DNA of 64,000 nt from Leptospira bandrabouensis. GTDB taxonomy: Bacteria > Spirochaetota > Leptospiria > Leptospirales > Leptospiraceae. Each line of letters opens with the position of its first letter. The stretch's first letter is position 1. A program made the translations under genes and the position numbers. A model generated the notes under the pieces. The model searched no databases. It was not told the DNA's origin and saw nothing but the letters and a program-made list of their open reading frames with translations. Below are positions 1 to 7,014 of this stretch, in pieces. The stretch spans positions 682,001 to 746,000 of the forward strand of contig NZ_RQHT01000014.1 in assembly GCF_004770905.1 (NCBI RefSeq), written 5' to 3'.

Positions 1-252
1 GTGCGTGTTACTTATTCCAATGTAGGATATGGACATCATGTCATCATCCAACATGACTTCGGCTTTAGTACGTTATATGGTCACTGTTCAAGAATCTATG
101 TAAGGACAGGACAAGAAGTGAAAGCTGGCGAACAAATTGCCGAAGTGGGAGCTACTGGAAATGTGACCGGCCCACATTTACATTATGAAATATTCATATC
201 CGAAGAAGGAAAAACAGATCCAGAACAATATATGCAAGCAGGAGTTTACTGA
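1..252 (+). CDS. M23 (LytM-type) metallopeptidase, C-terminal fragment
   Basis: The reading frame is open at the left edge, so this is only the last 83 residues and the GTG at base 1 is not the real start. What remains is the heart of a LytM/M23 domain: YGH at residues 26-28 and the zinc-binding HLH at 59-61, followed by YE. Enzymes of this family cut peptide cross-links in peptidoglycan; many spirochaete members are anchored or periplasmic cell-wall remodelling proteins. The stop codon directly abuts the TTG start of ligA, so the two genes are probably co-transcribed. Whether a signal peptide, LysM or coiled-coil region precedes the domain cannot be seen. Confidence 0.88.
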   Translation: MRVTYSNVGYGHHVIIQHDFGFSTLYGHCSRIYVRTGQEVKAGEQIAEVGATGNVTGPHLHYEIFISEEGKTDPEQYMQAGVY

Positions 253-2259
253 TTGCCTAAGAAAGAAAATCCTGCCAAACGAGTTGCAGAACTTCGCAAA
301 GAGATTCAAAAACACAATGATCTCTATTATAAAAAAAATACTCCTAAAATCTCAGACAAAGAGTTTGATCTTTTAGTCAAAGAGTTACAATCTCTTGAAA
401 AAGCTAACCCCGATTTGGTGGTTGAATCCTCACCAACTTTACAAGTAGGATCTGACCTCTCCCCACAATTTAGCAAATTCAAACACAAAGTCCCTGTTTT
501 ATCTTTAGAAAATACCTATAATGAAACAGAACTTTCCGAATGGTTGGAAAAAACTGGCTCCGATGAACTTTATTCCCTTGAATGGAAAATTGACGGCGCC
601 TCCATCTTGTTATATTATGAAAATGGAAAACTCACTCATTGTGTGACGAGGGGTTCTGGCGGAATCGGAGATATTGTTACCGAAAACGTCAAAACCATCG
701 AATCCATACCACAATCACTTTCTGAACCTTTAAACCTATCGGTCCGTGGGGAAATTTTTATGACCTTTGCGGATTTTGAAGAATTCAATGAAGAATATGG
801 CGGTAAGTTTGCCAACCCAAGGAACTTGGCTGCAGGTTCTATCAAACAAAAAGACCCACTTGAGGTCGCCAAACGCCCGTTAAGAATCTACGTATATGAT
901 GTATATTTTTCTTCCTCCAGAAAAGGAATTAACAAACATAAAGACATCGTCACTTTATTAAAAAAAGAAAAGTTTCCGTTGGCTCCTGATTCCACAATCA
1001 TCAAAGGAAAAAATCTAATCCAAGAGATTGAATCATTCCGAAAGAAAAAAGATAAAATGCCTTTTCCTGTGGATGGCCTTGTCATCAAACTCGATGACCT
1101 CAACTTACGTGAAAGTTTAGGGGAAACAAGCCAGTCTCCACGTTGGGCCCGTGCATTCAAGTTCGATGCTTTACTCAAAGAAACCACCATTGAAGAAATC
1201 GATTTTGCCATTGGTAGAACAGGAAAAATCACACCGCGTGCCAAAGTCACACCTATCTCACTTGCAGGTACAACAGTCACCTACGCCACCTTACACAACC
1301 AAGACTATATCGACCAACTTGGTGCAGGAATCGGTGCAAAAGTATTAATCTCCAAACGCGGCGAAATCATACCCGCAGTGGAAAAAGTAACGGTTCCACC
1401 CAAATCTGTTTTTGTTTTACCTAATGAATGTCCTGCCTGTAAAACTAAACTAACAAAGGTAGACGATTCTGTTGATTTTTTCTGCACCAATGGTAATTGT
1501 CCAGAACGCAAACTAAACCAACTTATATTCTTTTGCTCCAAAAAACAAATGAATATCGAAGGACTCGGGGAAAGACAAATTCAAATTTTCTTTGAAAAAG
1601 GTTGGGTCAAAGACATTCCTGATTTATACACATTAAATAAATACAAAGACACCATACTAGAGTTAGATGGATTTGGTGAAAAGTCAGTCAAAATCATCTT
1701 TGATGCCATAGAAAAATCGAAAGAAAAAGATTTCAGATTCACTTTACCTTCGATTGGCCTAAACGAAGTTGGACCCAAGGTCACCGAAATTCTCATTGAA
1801 AATGGATATGATTCATGGGATAAACTTCTCACTTTAGCCAAATCCAAAACAGCAAATGAGGAACTAACATCAATTCACGGCATTGGCCCACGCACTATCG
1901 ATGCTTTACTCGCTCACTTAAAAGATAAAGAAACCTTAAAACTAGTAAACACTCTCATTAAACTTGGCCTTAAATTCCAAGCAGACGAAACCGAAAAAAG
2001 CGACTTACAACCATTTGTTGGTCAAAGTTGGTGTGTGACAGGAAGTTTCGAAAACTTCCAACCTCGAGATGTAGCAATGGATCTCATCACAAAACACGGC
2101 GGCAAAAAAGTATCTGGAGTCTCTTCCAAAACCACTCACCTTCTCTACGGCCCTGGTGCCGGCTCCAAACTTGAAAAAGCAACCGAACTCGGCGTGACTT
2201 TAGTATCAGAATCGGATTTTTTAAAATTATTGAAAAAAGAAGGGATCACCTGGCCTTAA
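253..2259 (+). CDS. ligA: NAD-dependent DNA ligase LigA
   Basis: Joins nicks in DNA during replication and repair using NAD+. At 668 residues it has normal family length and the usual domain order: N-terminal NAD-binding region, adenylation domain with the catalytic lysine K112 in KIDG, OB fold, a four-cysteine zinc finger (C393, C396, C411, C416), helix-hairpin-helix repeats, and a BRCT domain from about residue 590 to the end. The start is a TTG placed immediately after the stop of the upstream peptidase, with GGAG about eight bases upstream. No key residue is missing. Several long open frames on the other strand here are shadows of this gene. Confidence 0.97.
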   Translation: MPKKENPAKRVAELRKEIQKHNDLYYKKNTPKISDKEFDLLVKELQSLEKANPDLVVESSPTLQVGSDLSPQFSKFKHKVPVLSLENTYNETELSEWLEKTGSDELYSLEWKIDGASILLYYENGKLTHCVTRGSGGIGDIVTENVKTIESIPQSLSEPLNLSVRGEIFMTFADFEEFNEEYGGKFANPRNLAAGSIKQKDPLEVAKRPLRIYVYDVYFSSSRKGINKHKDIVTLLKKEKFPLAPDSTIIKGKNLIQEIESFRKKKDKMPFPVDGLVIKLDDLNLRESLGETSQSPRWARAFKFDALLKETTIEEIDFAIGRTGKITPRAKVTPISLAGTTVTYATLHNQDYIDQLGAGIGAKVLISKRGEIIPAVEKVTVPPKSVFVLPNECPACKTKLTKVDDSVDFFCTNGNCPERKLNQLIFFCSKKQMNIEGLGERQIQIFFEKGWVKDIPDLYTLNKYKDTILELDGFGEKSVKIIFDAIEKSKEKDFRFTLPSIGLNEVGPKVTEILIENGYDSWDKLLTLAKSKTANEELTSIHGIGPRTIDALLAHLKDKETLKLVNTLIKLGLKFQADETEKSDLQPFVGQSWCVTGSFENFQPRDVAMDLITKHGGKKVSGVSSKTTHLLYGPGAGSKLEKATELGVTLVSESDFLKLLKKEGITWP

Positions 2260-2355
2260 AAGGATTCCTATTTTGACTCGCGAGCTTGTGTCATCCATAG
2301 TTACACATACATGACGACCTCAGCACTTTAATAAAAAAAATTATCAACGATGAAT

Positions 2356-2545
2356 GGGCGCCTCGAATCCGTTAGTCGATCGATATTTTTTTCTACCACC
2401 GACCGCGCTATTCGCTCCAATCTTTCCGATCTGTGATTCAATCAGAATCCATCAGTTTAAGGAAAGGATTTCCGCTTCTATCGCTGGCGCAGGGAGTTTG
2501 AAATTAGTTACAAATTTGCATTCATCCATTAACTTACATTTGGTG
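2356..2545 (+). repeat. 190-bp palindromic dispersed repeat, copy A
   Basis: It matches 7699-7886 over nearly its full length in the same orientation. Both copies open with the same 24 bases except the last few, share a block around CGCTCCAATCTTTCCG and TCGCTGGCGCAGG, and end near TTAACTTACA. The middle is an imperfect palindrome: CTTTCC at about 2440 pairs with GGAAAG at about 2481, and GATTC with GAATC in between. Each copy sits just downstream of a plus-strand gene (ligA here). It carries no reading frame shared by both copies. It may be a miniature mobile element or a structured intergenic repeat; I cannot name the family. Confidence 0.8.
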
Positions 2546-2714
2546 AAAAGAGGGAAATCGTTAGACACCAAATGTTAAGTATAGTTAACAAAAATAAGTT
2601 GGTCCCAAGTTGATACTGACAGCCAATCCCAACTTGGCATTTATACGAACTACAAATAAACTTGTAGAATATGTCGCGCGGCTATACGAATTGCGTTTAA
2701 CCCCCAATAGACAA

Positions 2715-2770
2715 GTGGTTATCTGTATTGCAATTAAATACTGCACGACTCCCCTGGAAACCCCATCCCT
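2715..2770 (+). repeat. Weak third repeat, copy 1
   Basis: A GTGGTTATC...GCAATTA...CTCCC pattern recurs at 4359-4402 as GTGTTATC...GCAATTA...CTCCC with small gaps. The similarity is short and could be a diverged recombination-site-like sequence or chance. Confidence 0.35.
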
Positions 2771-2987
2771 AACCGATCCTACACAAACCAAGAGACGGAA
2801 ACTGCCATTTAGAATCTGCTATCGTGTTAGGTGGACTCTACCACAACTACTTTTGGAAGAAAAGCGATTAAGAATGACAAATCTCTTTTATGCTTTGGTT
2901 TTCTACTATTGTTTGTTAGCTTTTGATTCAATAATCTCTTCTATAAAAGAGAAGAATTTCTTATATCCTCGCTACCAACGAAACACT

Positions 2988-3127
2988 CATTTTTGGAATA
3001 AAGTCTTTGCTAATAACAAGAAATCGATGTCTTCCATTTGTTTTTTGTCTGAAGGATCGTTCCTGTTTGCAACTAACGTCTAACTTGACGACCATTTCGT
3101 TCGCTATTATAGTTTTGGCGAGGCTCA
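2988..3127 (-). repeat. Cassette-boundary-like repeat, copy C1
   Basis: It shares with 4056-4168 the pieces AATCGATG, TTTGCAACTA, CGTCTAACTTGAC, ATTATAGTTTT and CGAGGCTC in the same order. C1 has about 30 extra bases in the middle. It lies directly 3' of the decayed minus-strand gene 3135-3558, as copy C2 lies 3' of the minus-strand gene 4172-4420. On the minus strand the core reads GTTAGAC, which fits the GTTRRRY core of integron attC sites, but I could not find a properly spaced partner core. Confidence 0.7.
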
Positions 3128-3134
3128 GTAAATT

Positions 3135-3558
3135 CTACTTCATTTTTATCTTAGCAATTTCACGACCATCATTATCAAAATATGAATAGATAATTACAAT
3201 GCCATTGTCACTAAAATTTTTCAAATCACTATTTGTTGAAATTTTCTTTCTTATTGTGGGTTCCATAAGATTAATCCACTTTTTAAATTTCGAACGGATC
3301 ACCGGAAATCATTGTATAATTATAAATTAGCTCTAAATTTGTAGTGGAAGTTTCATAATCTAAGCGAGTGGATTCGTCTAGCAGCATTGGCACTTTTGCA
3401 TTGATGTTATCTACCGCAAAGTCTAAGATTTCTATAGGTGTTTCTAATCTTCCAATTTGGGGATTGCTGAAAGTTTTGTTCAGTAAAATGAAAGACACGC
3501 CAAATTAAAAAACTAAAAAAAGAATCAATAAGATAGTTTTTGATTTACCAAGAGCCAT
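3135..3558 (-). pseudogene. Decayed gene for a small membrane-anchored protein (stop plus frameshift)
   Basis: Read on the minus strand, an ATG at 3558 preceded by GGAGG at ideal distance starts MALGKSKTILLILFLVF, a hydrophobic leader. A TAA then interrupts it (3505-3507). The same frame continues for about 72 codons to a TAA at 3283-3285. If one base near 3288 is skipped, the frame stays open for 53 more codons (FKKWINLMEP...) to a TAG at 3135. Repaired, it would encode about 142 residues: one N-terminal membrane segment and an external domain. A GTG at 3498 could restart translation of the middle part. The start overlaps the upstream gene by 14 bases, implying past co-expression. The function is unknown. 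Confidence 0.7.
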
Positions 3559-3883
3559 GTATCCTCCTTCGGATAGATTCAATAATTTCAACCTGCATTG
3601 TCCAGATAAATGGTAATATATATATATAGCCAAAGGCAATAAAAATACGGATAATCCCTCTTATTGAAGTTATGGAAAAAAATTGCAAAAAAGTTGTCCC
3701 TTGAGTCAGAAAATAAGAATATATTATGCTTGGTGATATCACGTAACTTAATATAACCAGCTGAAACAAAAAAATCACCATCCAATACTTGAAAAAAGGA
3801 TCAACTTGCATTTTAAAATGGTCGAAGGAAAAATCTTTTCTCTTTTTCCGATAATGTTCAAAAACTACTAAAAGTAAATTCAA
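3545..3883 (-). CDS. Small hydrophobic membrane protein, unknown function
   Basis: 112 residues read from a TTG with a purine-rich AGGAAACGGAAG just upstream; no ATG or GTG is available in the open frame, so the N-terminus may be truncated. The first 35 residues are charged, followed by two long hydrophobic segments (about 36-60 and 70-95) and a basic C-terminal tail. Its last 14 bases overlap the ATG of the decayed gene 3135-3558, whose ribosome binding site lies inside this gene. The two therefore look like a former two-gene unit. I do not recognise the family. Low-complexity AT-rich coding is typical of accessory genes. Confidence 0.5.
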   Translation of the reverse strand: MNLLLVVFEHYRKKRKDFSFDHFKMQVDPFFKYWMVIFLFQLVILSYVISPSIIYSYFLTQGTTFLQFFSITSIRGIIRIFIAFGYIYILPFIWTMQVEIIESIRRRIHGSW

Positions 3884-4055
3884 TGCTTCCGTTTCCTGAA
3901 ATATGAACGAAGAATGTAATGTTTTATTGCTTTTTACAAGACATATTTAGATTGCAAGCTCCATTAATTTTTGGAGAAGAACTTGAACCGTTATTAATCA
4001 GGTGACAGGCAGTTTCTGTTGTCGCTGCGCTCGTTAGTCCAGAGATCCTCAGAAC

Positions 4056-4168
4056 ATGAATTTTTGGACCAATGCCTTTGTTAGTAACTAGTAATCGATG
4101 ACTTCCGTTTGCAACTAGCGTCTAACTTGACAAACATCTTGTTAGTTATTATAGTTTTCGCGAGGCTC
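4056..4168 (-). repeat. Cassette-boundary-like repeat, copy C2
   Basis: Second copy of the repeat at 2988-3127, without the 30-base insertion. CTAAC and GTTAG around 4122-4145 form a short hairpin (CTAAC-TT-GACAAACATC-TT-GTTAG). It sits between the 3' end of gene 4172-4420 and the promoter side of gene 3545-3883, so each copy follows a short minus-strand gene. Confidence 0.7.
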
Positions 4169-4171
4169 TAG

Positions 4172-4420
4172 TCAATCGCAATGTTCTAAATCCAAACTAT
4201 CATCATCAATAGATTTGTTTACTTTTTTTCGATAATATTTTAGGTCACATCCAGCACCTGGCCAAAAATCACCAGAGTCATCCAATACTTTGATATTATG
4301 AAATCCTTCAATTGCTGGATTTTCTCTAATATAATATTCCGCTAACAACCCTTTTGCGCGTGTTATCCGAATGGCAATTAGCCGCGCACTCCCATCCCGC
4401 CGACTATTACTCATTCGCAT
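4172..4420 (-). CDS. Small hypothetical protein
   Basis: 82 residues. The last 60 residues (from about LAEYYIRENPAIEG) look like real acidic protein with FWPGAGCD and a C-terminal DDDSLDLEHCD tail. The first 25 are arginine-rich and coincide with the weak third repeat, so the true start may be the TTG near 4346 rather than the ATG at 4420. Neither has a good ribosome binding site. It is immediately followed on the minus strand by repeat copy C2. The family is not recognised. Confidence 0.4.
   Translation of the reverse strand: MRMSNSRRDGSARLIAIRITRAKGLLAEYYIRENPAIEGFHNIKVLDDSGDFWPGAGCDLKYYRKKVNKSIDDDSLDLEHCD
4359..4402 (+). repeat. Weak third repeat, copy 2
   Basis: Diverged match to 2715-2770 (TTATC, GCAATTA and CTCCC in the same order). 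It overlaps the arginine-rich 5' part of the small gene 4172-4420, which is a reason to doubt that gene's annotated start. Confidence 0.35.
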
Positions 4421-4602
4421 ATTTATTTCTTAACCTACTGCTATATCCCATTTCCTCCTTCCCTTCATCTACTCAATGCATCACGCAATAATCTAAACCT
4501 AAATTGCACTTAAATGTGACATAATTTCCTTCTTAGCCCTATCCTTATCACACATATCATTCATTATTACAAATACCCTTTTCCAGCTTCCCAATTTTAT
4601 CA

Positions 4603-4630
4603 TTGACATGCAGGCATTTACCTGCATAAT
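4603..4630 (+). promoter_or_regulatory. Promoter and ArsR operator upstream of the ArsR gene
   Basis: A consensus -35 TTGACA (4603-4608) and a -10-like CATAAT (4625-4630) are 16 bases apart. Between them lies a perfect inverted repeat, ATGCAGG (4608-4614) and CCTGCAT (4621-4627), with six bases between the arms. An ArsR-type dimer bound here would block the promoter, which suggests autorepression of 4640-5912. The predicted transcription start falls within a few bases of the ATG at 4640. Confidence 0.7.
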
Positions 4631-4639
4631 AATATTTGT

Positions 4640-4984
4640 ATGCCAAAGGAAGTTGAGGGAGCTGATCAGGTTTTTAAGGCAATGGCTGATCCAAATCGCA
4701 GGAAGGTTTTGGATCTTCTTTATGCAAACAATGGACAAACACTTTCCTCGCTTTGCGAGCAACTTGACATGCAAAGGCAATCGGCAACCCAACATATAGA
4801 AATCTTAATCAAAGCCAATTTGGTGACGGTTATATGGAAGGGCCGTGAAAAACTCCATTTCATAAACCCAGTGCCGATTCATGAGGTATATGCACGTTGG
4901 GTTAGAAAATTTGAAGAGAACCGTTTAACTTTTTTACACGAATTAAAAACAGAACTCGAAGGAGAGAACCATGGAACCACATAA
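4640..4984 (+). CDS. ArsR-family transcriptional regulator
   Basis: 114-residue winged-helix repressor of the ArsR family. The typical opening FKAMADPNRRKVLDLL is at residues 12-27, followed by the recognition helix region around LDMQRQSATQHIEIL. There are no cysteine clusters for metal sensing. This subgroup (ArsR next to an AHSA1/SRPBCC protein) usually lacks metal sites, and its inducer is generally unknown. The ATG has no Shine-Dalgarno sequence and lies 10 bases after the -10 box, with a stop codon in frame at 4604, so the mRNA is probably leaderless. The 3' end overlaps the next gene by 14 bases, implying translational coupling. Confidence 0.9.
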   Translation: MPKEVEGADQVFKAMADPNRRKVLDLLYANNGQTLSSLCEQLDMQRQSATQHIEILIKANLVTVIWKGREKLHFINPVPIHEVYARWVRKFEENRLTFLHELKTELEGENHGTT

Positions 4985-5444
4985 CTTTGTTTATGTTACT
5001 TATATACTCAGCACACCTGAGAAGGTATGGAATGCAATCGTAAATCCGGAAGTTACAAGTAAATACTGGTCTGATCCATTATCAAAAAACCCTGCTCATA
5101 TCAATGTATCCGAGTGGAAGGTTGGCTCTGAATGGAAACATGTTAAGATGGATGAGGAAAAAACTGTAGACATTATAGGAAAGGTTCTGGAAGTAAACCC
5201 ACCTAACAAGTTAGTCATCTCCTGGTCAAGGCCAAAGGATATCGATGACGAATCCAAACACTCTCATGTAACATTTGATATCGAACCTTATTCTGACGGC
5301 CTTGTCCGTTTGGTAGTCACTCATAAAGATCTAGATTCACAAATGTTTGCTGGAATCTCCGCAGGATGGCCAAGTGTTCTTTCCAACCTCAAAACATTTT
5401 TGGAATCCGGTCTCCCCTTGGCAGGACATATCCCAAAATCATAG
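4971..5444 (+). CDS. SRPBCC (AHSA1/START-like) domain protein
   Basis: 157 residues of the Aha1/SRPBCC fold, which forms a deep hydrophobic ligand pocket. The diagnostic start is the VYVTYILSTPEKVWNAIVNPEVTSKYW pattern (split here by the motif TPEKVW at about residues 15-20), and the C-terminal helix includes GWPSVLSNLKTFLESG. The family is linked to ligand binding or to chaperone-like roles; the ligand here is unknown. It starts inside the upstream ArsR gene with GGAGAG upstream of the ATG. Such ArsR-SRPBCC pairs are common, and the regulator is expected to control this protein. Confidence 0.88.
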   Translation: MEPHNFVYVTYILSTPEKVWNAIVNPEVTSKYWSDPLSKNPAHINVSEWKVGSEWKHVKMDEEKTVDIIGKVLEVNPPNKLVISWSRPKDIDDESKHSHVTFDIEPYSDGLVRLVVTHKDLDSQMFAGISAGWPSVLSNLKTFLESGLPLAGHIPKS

Positions 5445-5495
5445 TATAAAAACATAACAAACAATTTTTGGAATATAAAACTTAAGGAGAATATG

Positions 5496-5912
5496 ATGGA
5501 TCTAATTTATACAGGCGGCTGCGCTTGCGGCGCCATTCGTTATCAAATAAACGAAAAACCAATGTTTATGAACGATTGCCAATGCCGCGACTGCCAGCGT
5601 ATAAGCGGAACAGGACATGGATCCTATCTCACATTTCCATCTCGGAAATCTGTGAGTCTGGAAGGAAAAACAGCTAACTTTGATATGGTGGGAGATAGCG
5701 GCAATACCAAAACCAGTAGTTTTTGCCCGAAATGTGGTTCACCAGTTTACATGACCTTTTCTGCCATGCCCAATCTTTTTACTATCCACGCAACGAGTCT
5801 AGATGACCCAACCCTCTACCAACCACAAGCGGTCACATATACAAAACGAGGTTATGTTTGGGATCATTTAGATTTGTCTCTTCCAAAATTTGAAACTGTG
5901 CCAAAGTCCTAA
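5496..5912 (+). CDS. GFA/CENP-V-domain zinc protein
   Basis: About 138 residues of the glutathione-dependent formaldehyde-activating (GFA, formerly DUF636) fold. The zinc ligands are visible: GGCACGAIRY near the N-terminus, CQCRDCQR, and FCPKCGSPVY in the middle. Most members have no proven enzymatic role; the GFA name comes from a single reported activity, so the substrate should not be assumed. Of two adjacent ATGs, the second (5496) has better spacing to the strong AAGGAGA at 5484-5490. It follows the SRPBCC gene by 51 bases and is probably in the same ArsR-controlled operon. A hairpin terminator follows. Confidence 0.88.
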   Translation: MDLIYTGGCACGAIRYQINEKPMFMNDCQCRDCQRISGTGHGSYLTFPSRKSVSLEGKTANFDMVGDSGNTKTSSFCPKCGSPVYMTFSAMPNLFTIHATSLDDPTLYQPQAVTYTKRGYVWDHLDLSLPKFETVPKS

Positions 5913-5923
5913 TAATACACGAA

Positions 5924-5963
5924 ATTCACACTAAAACCCAAAAAAACTGGCATTAGTGTGAAT
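5924..5963. terminator. Hairpin between convergent genes
   Basis: A perfect 11-base inverted repeat, ATTCACACTAA (5924-5934) and TTAGTGTGAAT (5953-5963), with an 18-base loop. It lies between the converging GFA gene and the SDR gene, so it may end transcription from both sides. There is no long T run, so it could instead protect mRNA 3' ends. Confidence 0.6.
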
Positions 5964-5985
5964 GGGTGCCTACAAACTTTGAATC

Positions 5986-6753
5986 TTACCAAGGAACATG
6001 GACATTATCCCATGTTGTAAAAGTACCTGTTGGTCCATCTGGGCCAAGTAAGGCAACTCTTACAACTTCCCGCGCACCATCTTCAAGGCTCTCATAACCT
6101 TCAAAGTTAGTCATAGCCGTTTTTGTAAAACCGGGAGATACCAAATTCACCTTAATGGCTGTTTCTTTTAATTCGAGCATCATCGAAAGTGTGATTCCAT
6201 TCAGAGCTGTTTTTGAGACTGCATAAACAGGATTATAAAATGAACTATAACCCGAGTTAGGATCTGCATTAAGATTCATAGAACCAAGGGTACTTGATAC
6301 ATTGACAATACGAGCATCTTTGGAATTTTTTAAAAGCGGTAACATTGCTTGATATACAGCGAGTACGCCAAATACATTTGTATCCCAAACCACACGCATC
6401 TCATCTATCGAGGCCATACTTGCCTTTGCTGAATCCATATATTCAACCATCGATAAACCTAACCTTTGCATTCTTGTATTTGAGATTCCCGCATTGTTGA
6501 TAAGTACATCAAGGCGGCCAAATTCTTTTTTTATATATTCCGCAGCATCTGTGATCGATTTACGATCTGTTACATCTAATTGGACAGCAATGCTACCTAA
6601 CCCAATTTCTTTGGCAGCTTTCTCCCCACGTTTTAAATCACGTGAGCCCAAAATAACGGTCATTCCACTATTTGCCAACACTTTGGCTACTTGGTAACCA
6701 ATCCCTTGATTTGCCCCTGATACAAGTGCAAGGCGTTTATCCTTTGTTTCCAT
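5986..6753 (-). CDS. Short-chain dehydrogenase/reductase
   Basis: 255-residue classical SDR with NAD(P)-dependent oxidoreductase fold. Visible motifs are GANQGIG (cofactor glycine motif, residues 14-20), NNAG, the catalytic serine in NVSS, and YAVSK, the Tyr/Lys pair. The extension between NNAG and the active-site serine is slightly longer than usual, as in carbonyl-reductase-like SDRs. The substrate cannot be predicted. It is divergent from the TetR gene at 7015 with a palindrome between them, so it is a good candidate for control by that repressor. Confidence 0.9.
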   Translation of the reverse strand: METKDKRLALVSGANQGIGYQVAKVLANSGMTVILGSRDLKRGEKAAKEIGLGSIAVQLDVTDRKSITDAAEYIKKEFGRLDVLINNAGISNTRMQRLGLSMVEYMDSAKASMASIDEMRVVWDTNVFGVLAVYQAMLPLLKNSKDARIVNVSSTLGSMNLNADPNSGYSSFYNPVYAVSKTALNGITLSMMLELKETAIKVNLVSPGFTKTAMTNFEGYESLEDGAREVVRVALLGPDGPTGTFTTWDNVHVPW

Positions 6754-6830
6754 GATTTATACCTCTACTCACGAAAGTCCTTCTGCTATACGGTCTTTTG
6801 TCTGCCGGCATTTACGAAACCGAATAGTAC

Positions 6831-6848
6831 CGGAACTAATCAGTTCCG
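6831..6848. promoter_or_regulatory. Palindromic operator between SDR and TetR genes
   Basis: CGGAACT (6831-6837) and AGTTCCG (6842-6848) form a perfect 7-base inverted repeat around AATC. It is 78 bases upstream of the SDR start codon in the 261-base divergent gap. TetR repressors usually bind such near-palindromes next to their own gene, so this is the probable binding site (inference). Confidence 0.55.
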
Positions 6849-7014
6849 TAATTGGACAGATATAATTTCTATTTTCGCTGTCAAGAAAAAAAGAAAGATT
6901 TTCAGGCAGAATGCTATTGCCAAACTAGGAGCGATAAAATTCGTTTCAAATTAGTGAAAAAAATATAATTCTGTATCGTTTTAAAAAGATTTTGTAGGTT
7001 ATCATATTATACCG

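Larger units (their letters stand above)
2260..3134. other. Non-coding stretch between ligA and a decayed gene
   Basis: I find no convincing gene in these 875 bases. Open frames of 60-157 codons exist on both strands, but they run through repeat sequence, have unnatural composition and lack ribosome binding sites. The stretch contains one copy of the 190-bp palindromic repeat, one weak copy of a third repeat and one copy of the repeat that lies downstream of the minus-strand accessory genes; each is listed separately. The rest looks like decayed accessory DNA. Confidence 0.6.

Noticed and set aside
888..1280. 130-codon open frame opposite ligA
   Set aside because: Shadow of ligA on the other strand.
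2354..2578. Open frame of 74 codons across repeat copy A
   Set aside because: The frame lies inside the palindromic repeat and is not shared by copy B, so it is not a gene.
2610..3083. Open frame of 157 codons on the plus strand
   Set aside because: It runs through two repeat elements, has no ribosome binding site and its composition does not look like protein.
4111..4147. True integron attC site
   Set aside because: GTCTAAC/GTTAGAC fits one core, but I found no partner core at the right spacing and no integrase. Kept only as a hypothesis.
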